A model generated the notes under the pieces. It made no database searches. It had not been told where the DNA came from and saw nothing but the letters and a program-made list of their open reading frames with translations. Positions 1-5,256 of a stretch of 9,815 nt of DNA are shown piece by piece; within the stretch, counting starts at the first letter, position 1; each line of letters opens with the position of its first letter. The stretch is taken from the NCBI GenBank assembly GCA_946481135.1, contig CAMLMQ010000104.1, positions 1 through 9,815 of the forward strand, read 5' to 3'. Made by a program: the position numbers and the translations under genes. The stretch is from an uncultured Microbacteriaceae bacterium. Lineage in GTDB: Bacteria; Actinomycetota; Actinomycetes; Actinomycetales; Microbacteriaceae.

Positions 1-218
1 TCGGCATCGCGATCGTGCCCGCGATCGTGTTGCTCGACCGTCCGGGACTGCGCTCGGTGCGACTCACGGCGCCCGCGCTCACCCGCACGATCAGCCTTGC
101 GACCCCGAGCGGAGTCGCACCTACGGCCGCCGCCGCAGCGATGCGGAGCGCCATCGTCGCCACCGCGACCACGCTCGCCTCGCGCGCCGAGGCGACCATG
201 AAACTCGCGACCGCCTGA
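1..218 (+). CDS. LysR-family transcriptional regulator, C-terminal fragment
   Basis: Only the last 71 codons or so are in the window; the reading frame is open from base 3 and ends at TGA 216-218. The translation begins GIAIVPAIVLLDRPGLRSV and continues with an alternating basic/hydrophobic stretch ending in a helix (AAAAAMRSAIVATATTLAS). This is the pattern of the end of a LysR substrate-binding domain: the 'G.GIA..P' turn, a strand with the 'RPL/RRL' type motif, then the C-terminal helix. The DNA-binding half lies upstream of the window, so the family call rests on a short, variable region. An alternative is another periplasmic-binding-like effector domain. It points the same way as the oxidoreductase operon but is separated from it by 178 bp containing a separate promoter, so it is probably not in that operon. 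Its target is unknown. Confidence 0.6.
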   Translation, partial: GIAIVPAIVLLDRPGLRSVRLTAPALTRTISLATPSGVAPTAAAAAMRSAIVATATTLASRAEATMKLATA

Positions 219-267
219 GCCTTCTGGCCTCGACTCCCTCGATTCGCGTCGGCGACGTGGGAGATCG

Positions 268-318
268 CACGTGGGCTCGACGCATATCGGCGTTCTCGGC
301 ATCCCTCACGTGGGCTCG
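268..318 (+). repeat. Direct repeat CACGTGGGCTCG, two copies
   Basis: The identical 12-mer CACGTGGGCTCG occurs at 268-279 and 307-318, 39 bp apart. A partial third copy, ACGTGGG, is at 255-261. All lie in the 178-bp gap before the LLM gene, upstream of its likely promoter. Repeated boxes on the same face region could be an activator site. No function can be assigned from sequence alone. Confidence 0.4.
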
Positions 319-335
319 GGGAATACCGGGATGCC
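298..335. repeat. 8-bp inverted repeat upstream of the LLM operon
   Basis: GGCATCCC (298-305) and GGGATGCC (328-335) are perfect reverse complements separated by 22 bases. The two centres are 30 bp apart, about three helical turns. As RNA this is a stem with a large loop and no T-run, so it is a poor terminator for the upstream LysR gene. It could be a regulator site. It may equally be a by-product of the high frequency of the word GGATGCC in this DNA. Confidence 0.35.
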
Positions 336-341
336 CGCCGC

Positions 342-369
342 GTTACACTTCCATGCAAACGCATATAAC
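342..369 (+). promoter_or_regulatory. Candidate promoter and MarR operator of the LLM operon
   Basis: A GTTACA hexamer (342-347, 4 of 6 to the -35 consensus) and TATAAC (364-369, 5 of 6 to the -10 consensus) are 16 bases apart, in unusually AT-rich DNA for this window. The inverted repeat ATGC-AAAC-GCAT (353-364) lies in the spacer and touches the -10 box. MarR proteins commonly bind palindromes of about this kind and block polymerase. Since the operon encodes a MarR protein, autorepression is the natural inference. Transcription would start near 376, giving a leader of about 20 bases that carries the AGGAAAG ribosome site. Confidence 0.45.
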
Positions 370-378
370 TACCTCAGC

Positions 379-385
379 AGGAAAG
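379..385 (+). promoter_or_regulatory. Ribosome binding site deciding the LLM start
   Basis: AGGAAAG at 379-385 is the only purine-rich Shine-Dalgarno-like stretch near the start. It lies 11 bases before ATG 397, which is a little long. An in-frame GTG at 388 would be only 2 bases away and is unlikely to be used. Confidence 0.5.
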
Positions 386-396
386 ATGTGATCCCC

Positions 397-1560
397 ATGC
401 AGTTCGGAGTGTTCTCGGTCAGCGACATCACGCGCGACCCGGTCTCGGGCGAGACCCCGAGCGAGGCGCAGCGCATCAAGGATGCCGTCGCCATCGCGAA
501 GAAGACCGAGGAGGTGGGCCTCGACGTCTTCGCGATCGGCGAGCACCACAACCCGCCGTTCTTCTCCTCCTCCCCCACGACGTTCCTCGCCTACATCGCC
601 GCCGCCACGACGACGCTGCACCTGACGACATCGACGACGCTCATCACGACGAACGACCCGGTGAAGATCGCCGAGGACTACGCGATGCTGCAGCACCTCT
701 CCGACGGTCGCATGGACCTCATGCTCGGCCGCGGCAACACCGGCCCGGTCTACCCGTGGTTCGGTCAGGACATCCGGCAGAGCCTGCCGATGGCGCTCGA
801 GAACTACAACCTGCTCCACCGTCTGTGGCGGGAGGACGTCGTCGACTGGGAGGGCAACTTCCGCACGCCCCTGCAGGGGTTCACGTCGACGCCGCGCCCG
901 CTCGACGACGTGCCGCCGTTCGTGTGGCACGGCAGCATCCGCACCCCGGAGATCGCCGAGCAGGCCGCGTACTACGGCGACGGATTCTTCGCGAACCACA
1001 TCTTCTGGCCGAAGGAGCACTACATGCGGCTCATCGACTTCTACCGTCAGCGCTTCGAGCACTACGGCCACGGCACCGCGAAGCAGGCGATCGTCGGGCT
1101 CGGCGGTCAGGCGTTCATCGCGAGGAAGTCGCAGGATGCCTGGAACACCTTCCGTCCGTACTTCAACGAGGCGCCGGTTTACGGCAACGGCCCGCGGATG
1201 GAGGACTTCGCCGCGCAGACCCCGCTCTCGGTCGGCTCGCCGCAGGAGGTCATCGACAAGACGCTGACCTTCCGGGAGTCGTTCGGCGACTACCAGCGAC
1301 AGCTGTTCCTCATCGACCACGCCGGGCTCCCGCTCGGGATGGTGCTGGAGCAGCTCGAGCTGCTCGGCGGCGAGGTCGTGCCGGCGCTCCGCAGGGAGCT
1401 CGCGGCGCGGCGCGACCCCGAGGTGCCCGACGCCCCGACGCACGCGTCGCTCGTCACCGCCAAGTACGGCGACGCCGAGCCGCGGCAGCCGCGCCCCAAC
1501 GCCAACCGCGGTGACAACGTGACCGGCGGGTCGCCCTACCAGGACACGGCGGCCGCCTGA
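397..1560 (+). CDS. LLM-class flavin-dependent oxidoreductase (CE1758-like)
   Basis: A 387-residue member of the bacterial luciferase-like (LLM) TIM-barrel superfamily, which uses reduced FMN or F420 for oxidation or monooxygenation. The start MQFGVFSVSDITRDP, the GEHHNPPF motif (residues 49-56), the SDGRMDLMLGRGN region (102-114) and PFVWHGS (174-180) are typical barrel-core positions. The downstream FMN reductase suggests reduced FMN is the cofactor, and from memory the pair resembles the CE1758/CE1759 LLM and reductase families of corynebacteria. After about residue 335 there is a polar tail ending RQPRPNANRGDNVTGGSPY (363-381), outside the normal barrel. The frame is open upstream to GTG 271, but residues encoded there do not look like the family and ATG 397 has a ribosome site. 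The stop overlaps the MarR start (TGATG). The substrate is unknown. Confidence 0.88.
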   Translation: MQFGVFSVSDITRDPVSGETPSEAQRIKDAVAIAKKTEEVGLDVFAIGEHHNPPFFSSSPTTFLAYIAAATTTLHLTTSTTLITTNDPVKIAEDYAMLQHLSDGRMDLMLGRGNTGPVYPWFGQDIRQSLPMALENYNLLHRLWREDVVDWEGNFRTPLQGFTSTPRPLDDVPPFVWHGSIRTPEIAEQAAYYGDGFFANHIFWPKEHYMRLIDFYRQRFEHYGHGTAKQAIVGLGGQAFIARKSQDAWNTFRPYFNEAPVYGNGPRMEDFAAQTPLSVGSPQEVIDKTLTFRESFGDYQRQLFLIDHAGLPLGMVLEQLELLGGEVVPALRRELAARRDPEVPDAPTHASLVTAKYGDAEPRQPRPNANRGDNVTGGSPYQDTAAA

Positions 1561-2009
1561 TGTCCGGGCGGGCGCGCCTCGCGAACGACGCGTGGGAGTC
1601 GCTGCTCACGGTGCACGCGACGTTCATGAAGTCGTTCGCGGCCGCGCCCATCTGGGGCGACGTCTCGCTCAAGGAGTACGACGTGCTCTACGCGCTCGCC
1701 AAGGCCGACGCGCCCGTGCGGCTCACCGATCTGCATCGGCGCGTGCTGCTCAGCCAGCCCGCCCTGTCGCGGATGGTCGACCGGCTCGTCGAACGCGACC
1801 TCGTGGAGCGCTGCGTCGACCCGGGCGACCGCCGCGTCGTGCGCCTCACGCTCACCGAGTCCGGCCGCGCGCGCCAGCGGGAGGTCGGCCGGGCGCACGC
1901 GCAGGATGTCGCGGCCGCGATGACGGCGACGGGCGTCGACGACGCCGACCTGCGCGAACTGCAGAGGATCACCCGGGCCCTGCTCGGGACGAAGGAGAAG
2001 GAATCATGA
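1560..2009 (+). CDS. MarR-family transcriptional regulator
   Basis: A 149-residue winged-helix protein of normal MarR length. The recognition helix is about residues 64-82 (LLSQPALSRMVDRLVERDL), and the wing follows as VDPGDRRVVRLTLTESGR (86-103), the standard MarR signature of D-x-x-D-R-R followed by L-T. Flanking helices at both ends would form the dimer interface. MarR proteins usually repress neighbouring genes until a small aromatic or oxidant ligand releases them. The gene lies between the two enzyme genes, starting inside the LLM stop (TGATG) and ending inside the reductase start (ATGA). All three products should therefore be made together, and the likely target is the palindrome at 353-364. 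The only cysteine, Cys85, is at the base of the wing; redox sensing there is possible but not supported by any other feature. No separate strong ribosome site is seen, consistent with translational coupling. Confidence 0.92.
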   Translation: MSGRARLANDAWESLLTVHATFMKSFAAAPIWGDVSLKEYDVLYALAKADAPVRLTDLHRRVLLSQPALSRMVDRLVERDLVERCVDPGDRRVVRLTLTESGRARQREVGRAHAQDVAAAMTATGVDDADLRELQRITRALLGTKEKES

Positions 2010-2680
2010 CCACGAACCTCGTGGTGATCAACGCCGGCACGGGCGACCCCTCGTCGACGCGCCTGCTCGCCGACCGCACGGCCCAGCGCATCTCGGCGCT
2101 CGCGGCCGAGCACGAGCTCGACCTCGCGGTGCGCACGGTCGACCTGCGCGGGCTCGCGACGGATGTCGCGACGGCCCTCGTCGCGCAGCACGTGAGCCCC
2201 GCGCTGCGTGCCGCGCTCGACGCCGTCGCGGGCGCCGACGCGCTCGTCGCGGCCACCCCGGTGTACGCGGCCGGGCCGAGCGGCCTGTTCACGTCGTTCT
2301 TCCAGATCCTCGACACCGACGCGCTCATCGGCACGCCCGTCGTGCTCGCGGCGACCGCCGGTACGTCGCGTCACGCCCTCGTCGCCGACGACCAGATGCG
2401 CGGGATGTTCGGGTACCTGCGCGCGATGACGGTGCCGACCGCCCTCTTCGCCGCCCCCGAGGACTGGGGCGACTCGGCCCTCACCACCCGCATCGACCGC
2501 GCCGCGCTCGAGCTGCTCGCCCTCGTGCAAGCCGACGTCGCGGGCACGGTGCGCGCCGGAAACGCGACCCGCTACCAGACGCAGTTCGGCTCGACCAACG
2601 ACCCCGGCATCCGTCTCGACAGCGACCTCATGCGCCTCGCCGCGGGCGGCGACTCCCGCCCGCGCCCGCGACCCGTGTGA
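2006..2680 (+). CDS. NAD(P)H-dependent FMN reductase, LLM-partnered (CE1759-like)
   Basis: A 224-residue flavodoxin-fold reductase. The N-terminal strand and phosphate-binding loop read VVINAGTGDPSSTRLLAD (residues 6-23), and the flavin-contact motif is ATPVYAAGPSGLFTSFFQ (83-100), as in NADPH-dependent FMN reductases. A G-T-S-R-H-A-L segment (119-125) follows. It would use NAD(P)H to make free FMNH2 for the LLM oxygenase encoded two genes upstream, so it is the second component of the system. ATG 2006 overlaps the MarR stop (ATGA) and has AAGGAG 8 bases before it (1992-1997). The frame is open further upstream, but that part only mirrors the MarR gene. The last 30 residues or so are polar and arginine-rich and probably disordered. 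The gene ends 16 bp from the convergent lipoprotein gene, with no clear terminator between. Confidence 0.85.
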   Translation: MTTNLVVINAGTGDPSSTRLLADRTAQRISALAAEHELDLAVRTVDLRGLATDVATALVAQHVSPALRAALDAVAGADALVAATPVYAAGPSGLFTSFFQILDTDALIGTPVVLAATAGTSRHALVADDQMRGMFGYLRAMTVPTALFAAPEDWGDSALTTRIDRAALELLALVQADVAGTVRAGNATRYQTQFGSTNDPGIRLDSDLMRLAAGGDSRPRPRPV

Positions 2681-2696
2681 GCGTCGGAGCCCGGCA

Positions 2697-3128
2697 TCAC
2701 CGCGGACGCACCGTGTACGACAGCGTGCCGTCGTCGTGCAGGTTGACGTTCACGTCGTAGACGTCGCTGCGATAGGCGCGGTTGTCGTCGACACGCGCGG
2801 TGACCTCGAAGCCGAGGCCCGTGAGGGTCGCCTCCGCGTCGTCCGCGGCGTCGACCGGTTCGGCATCGGGGCGCACGACGACGTTCCAGAGGATGCCGGC
2901 GTCGTCGGCCGAGAGAAGAGTCCCCGCGACGATCGGCACGGCGTCGACCGGGTACGTCGGGGGCAGCTCGACGTCGGCGTCCGGTGCGGCGGCGGGCGCC
3001 GACTCCGCACCGGCCGGGGTCTCCGCGACGGGCGGAGCTTCGGGCTCGGGACCCGAGGCGGCACAGCCGGTCAGCAACGCGATCGCGGCGATGCCGGCGA
3101 GCAGGGGACGGATGGACGTTTGGGGCAC
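2697..3128 (-). CDS. Small lipoprotein of unknown function
   Basis: The start is GTG 3128, giving 143 residues, chosen because GAGGAG (3140-3135) lies 6 bases before it and because a complete lipoprotein signal follows at once: Arg7, a hydrophobic core LLAGIAAIALL, and the lipobox L-T-G-C with Cys22. The mature protein would be lipid-anchored on the outer face of the membrane. Residues 23-60 form a Pro/Ala/Glu-rich, acidic linker without lysine or arginine. Residues 61-143 look like a small alpha/beta domain (strand ILWNVVVRP, a helix DAADDAEATLTGLG, strands FEVTARV and YDVNVNLHDDGTLSYTV). I do not recognise this domain. The frame extends upstream to 3311, but that part is arginine/serine-rich shadow sequence. 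It is divergent from the exonuclease gene and convergent with the FMN reductase. The role is unknown. Confidence 0.82.
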   Translation of the reverse strand: MPQTSIRPLLAGIAAIALLTGCAASGPEPEAPPVAETPAGAESAPAAAPDADVELPPTYPVDAVPIVAGTLLSADDAGILWNVVVRPDAEPVDAADDAEATLTGLGFEVTARVDDNRAYRSDVYDVNVNLHDDGTLSYTVRPR

Positions 3129-3134
3129 GGTTCT

Positions 3135-3140
3135 CTCCTC
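3135..3140 (-). promoter_or_regulatory. Ribosome binding site deciding the lipoprotein start
   Basis: Read on the minus strand this is GAGGAG followed by AGAACC and GTG, a strong Shine-Dalgarno match with 6-base spacing. It fixes the start at 3128 rather than any of the upstream in-frame codons. Confidence 0.75.
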
Positions 3141-3146
3141 GCGTCG

Positions 3147-3166
3147 GACGGAGGAAGGCCTCCGTC
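3147..3166 (-). promoter_or_regulatory. Hairpin in the lipoprotein 5' leader
   Basis: GACGGAGG (3147-3154) and CCTCCGTC (3159-3166) form a perfect 8-bp stem with a 4-base loop. It ends 6 bases before the ribosome site of the lipoprotein gene. In the minus-strand RNA the 3' arm is positioned where it could affect ribosome access or mRNA stability. The two arms also carry GGAGG and CCTCC, so an alternative pairing with the GAGGAG ribosome site is conceivable. Confidence 0.5.
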
Positions 3167-3168
3167 GG

Positions 3169-3226
3169 CATGAGTGCCCCACCCAACCAGGACCGACCCC
3201 GCGCGGCCATGAGTGACAACCACTCA
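3169..3226. promoter_or_regulatory. TGAGTG repeats in the lipoprotein/exonuclease divergent region
   Basis: CATGAGTG occurs at 3169-3176 and again at 3208-3215. The second copy forms a palindrome with CACTCA (3221-3226): TGAGTG-N5-CACTCA, 17 bp. Three half-sites in a 145-bp divergent intergenic region look like an operator for a dimeric regulator of TetR or GntR size. No regulator gene is adjacent, and clear -35/-10 boxes for either gene were not found here. Confidence 0.4.
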
Positions 3227-3273
3227 GTCGCAGCGGCGGCCGCACAGATTCGACGTCCGGACGGTGTGACAGC

Positions 3274-4206
3274 ATGGCGGTCGTGACCGATCGCCTCATG
3301 CTGCTCGACACGGCGGGACTGTACTTCCGGGCGTTCTACGGCGTGCCCGACACCGTCACCGCGCCTGATGGAACGGTCGTCAACGCGGTGCGCGGCACGC
3401 TCGACATGGTCGCGCGTCTCGTCGCCCAGTTCTCGCCGACGCACGTCGTCGCGTGCTGGGACGACGACTGGCGTCCGCAGTGGCGGGTCGACCTCATCCC
3501 GTCGTACAAGACCCACCGGGTGGCCGAGGTGGTCGAGGCGGGTCCCGACGTCGAGGTCGTGCCCGACCCGCTCACCGTGCAGGTGCCGCTCATCGCCGAG
3601 GCGCTCGTGCTGCTCGGCATCCCGATCGTCGGCGCCGCCGAACACGAGGCCGACGACGTCATCGGCACCCTCGCCTCGACCGCGTCGATGCCGGTCGACG
3701 TCGTCACGGGCGACCGCGACCTCTTCCAGCTCGTCGACGACGCGCGCGGGGTGCGGGTCGTCTACACGGGCCGCGGGATGGCGAACCTCGAGATCCTCGA
3801 CGGTGCCGCGGTCGAGGCGAAGTACGCGATCGAGCCGCGCCAGTACGCCGACTTCGCGGCGATGCGCGGCGACCCCTCCGACGGGCTCCCGGGAGTCGCG
3901 GGTGTCGGCGAGAAGACCGCGGCGGGTCTGCTCCGCGCGTTCGGCGACCTCGACGGCATCGTGGCCGCCGCGAACGATCCGTCGGCGGCGATCGCACCGG
4001 GCGTGCGCGCGAAGCTGCTCGCGGCATCCGAGTACCTCACCGTCGCGCCGGCCGTCGTCGAGGTCGTGCGCGACCTCGACCTGCCCTCCGTGGACGCCCG
4101 GCTCACGCCCCTGTCCGGAGATCGCGAGGATGCCGCACGCACGTTCGCGACGCGATGGGGGCTCGATTCGTCGATGACCCGCGCCCTCGCCGCCCTGCCG
4201 CACTGA
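3274..4206 (+). CDS. 5'-3' exonuclease (PolA N-terminal type, stand-alone)
   Basis: A 310-residue protein matching the 5'-3' exonuclease/flap nuclease domain of DNA polymerase I, without polymerase domains. Expected metal-binding and DNA-binding residues are present in order: LLDTAGLYFRAFYG (Asp12), the WDDD cluster (62-65), RVDLIPSYKTHR (71-82), EADDVIG (125-131) and TGDRDLFQL (145-153, Asp147 and Asp149). GDPSDGLPGVAGVGEKTA (199-216) follows, containing Asp200, Asp203 and the helix-three-turn-helix. It should therefore be catalytically complete and remove 5' flaps or RNA primers in the cytoplasm. Actinobacteria often carry such a stand-alone copy beside polA; whether this genome does cannot be seen here. 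ATG 3274 is the likely start, though there is no good ribosome site; ATG 3298 (residue 9) is the alternative and would keep all motifs. It ends 9 bp before the convergent DUF385 gene. Confidence 0.9.
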   Translation: MAVVTDRLMLLDTAGLYFRAFYGVPDTVTAPDGTVVNAVRGTLDMVARLVAQFSPTHVVACWDDDWRPQWRVDLIPSYKTHRVAEVVEAGPDVEVVPDPLTVQVPLIAEALVLLGIPIVGAAEHEADDVIGTLASTASMPVDVVTGDRDLFQLVDDARGVRVVYTGRGMANLEILDGAAVEAKYAIEPRQYADFAAMRGDPSDGLPGVAGVGEKTAAGLLRAFGDLDGIVAAANDPSAAIAPGVRAKLLAASEYLTVAPAVVEVVRDLDLPSVDARLTPLSGDREDAARTFATRWGLDSSMTRALAALPH

Positions 4207-4209
4207 CGG

Positions 4210-4229
4210 CGGGCCTCAGTCGAGGCCCG
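4210..4229. terminator. Hairpin between convergent exonuclease and DUF385 genes
   Basis: CGGGCCTC (4210-4217) and GAGGCCCG (4222-4229) make a perfect 8-bp GC-rich stem with an AGTC loop. It sits 3 bases after the exonuclease stop codon and overlaps the stop codon of the convergent gene (4216-4218). The position suits a bidirectional terminator. There is no T-run on either side, as is common for actinobacterial terminators. Confidence 0.55.
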
Positions 4230-4635
4230 GGAACTCCACGAGCACGAGCGGACTGCCGGCGAGCCACGCCTCGAGCGGCGCGACCGGTTGCGGGATGCCC
4301 GCCAGGTTGCGCGGCTGGTTGAGGTCGTCGATGACCGAGCGGAACACGGCCTCCCGATGCGCGGGGTCGGTGATGGGCGTGCCGATCGCGCGGAGGTCGG
4401 CGCGCACGCCGTGCTTCAGGTGGAACGTGAACTCGGGGTTCGTGACGATGTTCGCGTACCAGTCGCGACGCGCGGGCGTCGTCGTCAGGTAGATGCGACC
4501 GGCCGCTCGGTAGAACCAGATCTCGATCCGCCGCGGGCGTCCGCTGCGGGCGCCGATCGTCGTGATGTCGACGGTGCGCTCTCGCGCGCTCGACGCGGGC
4601 GTGATCCGCAGGGCGCGACGGATGTCCTCGCTCAC
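4216..4635 (-). CDS. Nitroreductase/deazaflavin-dependent oxidoreductase family protein (DUF385, F420H2_quin_red-like)
   Basis: A 139-residue split-barrel protein. TTIGARSGRPRRIEIWFYR (residues 25-43) followed by GRIYL (46-50), RDWYANIVTNPEFTFHL (57-73) and a C-terminal LVEF strand is the pattern of the DUF385 or Ddn-like family. Members bind F420 (some FMN) and reduce quinones or nitro compounds. Which cofactor applies here cannot be told: F420 genes are not in the window and not every relative makes F420. It is slightly shorter than typical mycobacterial members at the N-terminus. The start is GTG 4635, with AGGGAGG (4647-4641) 5 bases upstream. It is divergent from a TetR gene with a palindrome in the shared promoter region, so repression by that TetR protein is likely. 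Substrate unknown. Confidence 0.82.
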   Translation of the reverse strand: MSEDIRRALRITPASSARERTVDITTIGARSGRPRRIEIWFYRAAGRIYLTTTPARRDWYANIVTNPEFTFHLKHGVRADLRAIGTPITDPAHREAVFRSVIDDLNQPRNLAGIPQPVAPLEAWLAGSPLVLVEFPGLD

Positions 4636-4640
4636 GCGAT

Positions 4641-4647
4641 CCTCCCT
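4641..4647 (-). promoter_or_regulatory. Ribosome binding site of the DUF385 gene
   Basis: Minus-strand AGGGAGG, 5 bases before GTG 4635, is a strong match that supports this non-ATG start. It lies 2 bases from the palindrome at 4649-4666, so the DUF385 leader must be short. Confidence 0.7.
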
Positions 4648-4648
4648 G

Positions 4649-4666
4649 TAAGTATCTGTTTACTTA
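4649..4666. promoter_or_regulatory. Palindromic TetR-type operator between divergent genes
   Basis: TAAGTA (4649-4654) and TACTTA (4661-4666) are perfect inverted halves separated by 6 bases. They lie in a markedly AT-rich island between the DUF385 gene and the divergent tetR-like gene. Size and position fit the operator of a TetR dimer. It abuts the likely -10 box of the TetR gene (4667-4672) and overlaps a possible minus-strand -10 (GATACT, 4656-4651). One bound dimer could therefore shut both promoters. Confidence 0.65.
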
Positions 4667-4672
4667 TACACT
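4667..4672 (+). promoter_or_regulatory. -10 box of an apparently leaderless TetR gene
   Basis: TACACT fits the TAnnnT -10 pattern and is followed by 6 bases and then GTG 4679, exactly where transcription should begin. No Shine-Dalgarno sequence precedes the GTG, so a leaderless mRNA is the simplest reading. No good -35 box is seen. Confidence 0.5.
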
Positions 4673-4678
4673 AGCACC

Positions 4679-5224
4679 GTGACCCCGCGAGACGCCGACG
4701 CCACCCGCGCGCGCATCCTCCACGCCGCCATCGGCGAGTTCGCCGCCCACGGTCTCGCGGGGGGACGGATCGACCGCGTCGCCGCATCGGCCGGCTCCAA
4801 CGTGCGCATGATCTACGCCTACTTCGGCGACAAGGCGGCACTCTTCGACGCCTCCGTCGCCGCCGCGCTCCGCTCGCTCGCCGACGCGGTGCCGCCCCGC
4901 CCCGACGACCTCCCCGGCTGGGCGGCCGACCTCTTTGACCACCACCTCGCCGACCCGTCGGCGCTACGGCTCGCGCTGTGGGCGCATCTCGAACGCCCGG
5001 AGGCGGCGCGCGAGCCGGCCGAGAGCTACCGCGCGAAGGTCGAGCTCCTCGGCGGCGACGGCGCGGTCGACCTGCTCTCCTTCGTCTACGCCCTCGCGCA
5101 GACCTGGCAGCTCACGCCGTCGGGGCTGCTCGCGGCGGACGGGCGCAGCCCCGACGACCCGGGCCGCGTGGCCGACCATCGCCGCGCGCTCGTCACGGCC
5201 GTCCGTCGTCTCACGGCGAACTGA
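4679..5224 (+). CDS. TetR/AcrR-family transcriptional regulator
   Basis: A 181-residue protein. Residues 8-51 are a TetR DNA-binding domain: ATRARILHAAIGEFAAHG is helix 1, then the helix-turn-helix runs from GGRIDRVAASAGSNVRMIY to AYFGDKAALF, with the usual YxxFxxK ending. The remaining 120 residues would be the ligand-binding and dimer domain, including W101, L104 and a C-terminal helix. The ligand cannot be predicted. It is divergent from the DUF385 reductase gene, with an 18-bp palindrome in the 43-bp gap, so it probably represses both that gene and itself. GTG 4679 is preferred because the family pattern begins within a few residues and a -10 box lies 6 bases upstream, suggesting leaderless expression. 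It ends 32 bp before the convergent SDR gene. Confidence 0.92.
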   Translation: MTPRDADATRARILHAAIGEFAAHGLAGGRIDRVAASAGSNVRMIYAYFGDKAALFDASVAAALRSLADAVPPRPDDLPGWAADLFDHHLADPSALRLALWAHLERPEAAREPAESYRAKVELLGGDGAVDLLSFVYALAQTWQLTPSGLLAADGRSPDDPGRVADHRRALVTAVRRLTAN

Positions 5225-5234
5225 CCGTCAGACG
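5207..5234. terminator. Imperfect hairpin at the TetR/SDR convergence
   Basis: CGTCTCACGG (5207-5216) pairs with CCGTCAGACG (5225-5234) with one mismatch, leaving an 8-base loop that includes the TetR stop codon. The position between convergent genes suits a terminator. There is no T-run, and the very GC-rich context makes chance pairing possible. Confidence 0.35.
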
Positions 5235-5256
5235 CGCCCGACCCGCGGCCGCGCGA

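Noticed and set aside
271..396. N-terminal extension of the LLM oxidoreductase from GTG 271 (42 extra residues)
   Set aside because: The extra residues do not resemble the family, the region holds the promoter and repeats, and ATG 397 begins the typical MQFGVF strand with a ribosome site nearby.
343..1443. 366-codon minus-strand frame opposite the LLM gene
   Set aside because: It is rich in Arg, Val, Glu and Asp with no recognisable motif and lies antisense to a clear enzyme gene; such frames are expected in GC-rich coding DNA.
1592..2005. Reductase frame extended upstream into a 362-residue fusion
   Set aside because: The upstream part is the MarR gene read in another frame (Arg/Ala/Pro-rich); ATG 2006 has a ribosome site and the family N-terminus.
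3209..3286. Possible 25-residue leader peptide (MSDNHSVAAAAAQ...) overlapping the exonuclease start
   Set aside because: No ribosome site, alanine-rich, and no regulatory codon pattern; it is most likely chance, though it would overlap the exonuclease start by 13 bases.
3129..3311. Upstream extension of the lipoprotein to 3311
   Set aside because: It would bury the signal peptide 61 residues inside and overlap the exonuclease start; GTG 3128 has a strong ribosome site.
2572..4203. 543-codon minus-strand frame spanning the lipoprotein and exonuclease genes
   Set aside because: It is antisense to a complete exonuclease with all active-site motifs and its composition is low-complexity arginine/glycine/aspartate.
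5244..5253. Ten-base palindrome CGCGGCCGCG between convergent genes
   Set aside because: A GC-only palindrome of this size is common by chance here, and it has no T-run or partner site.
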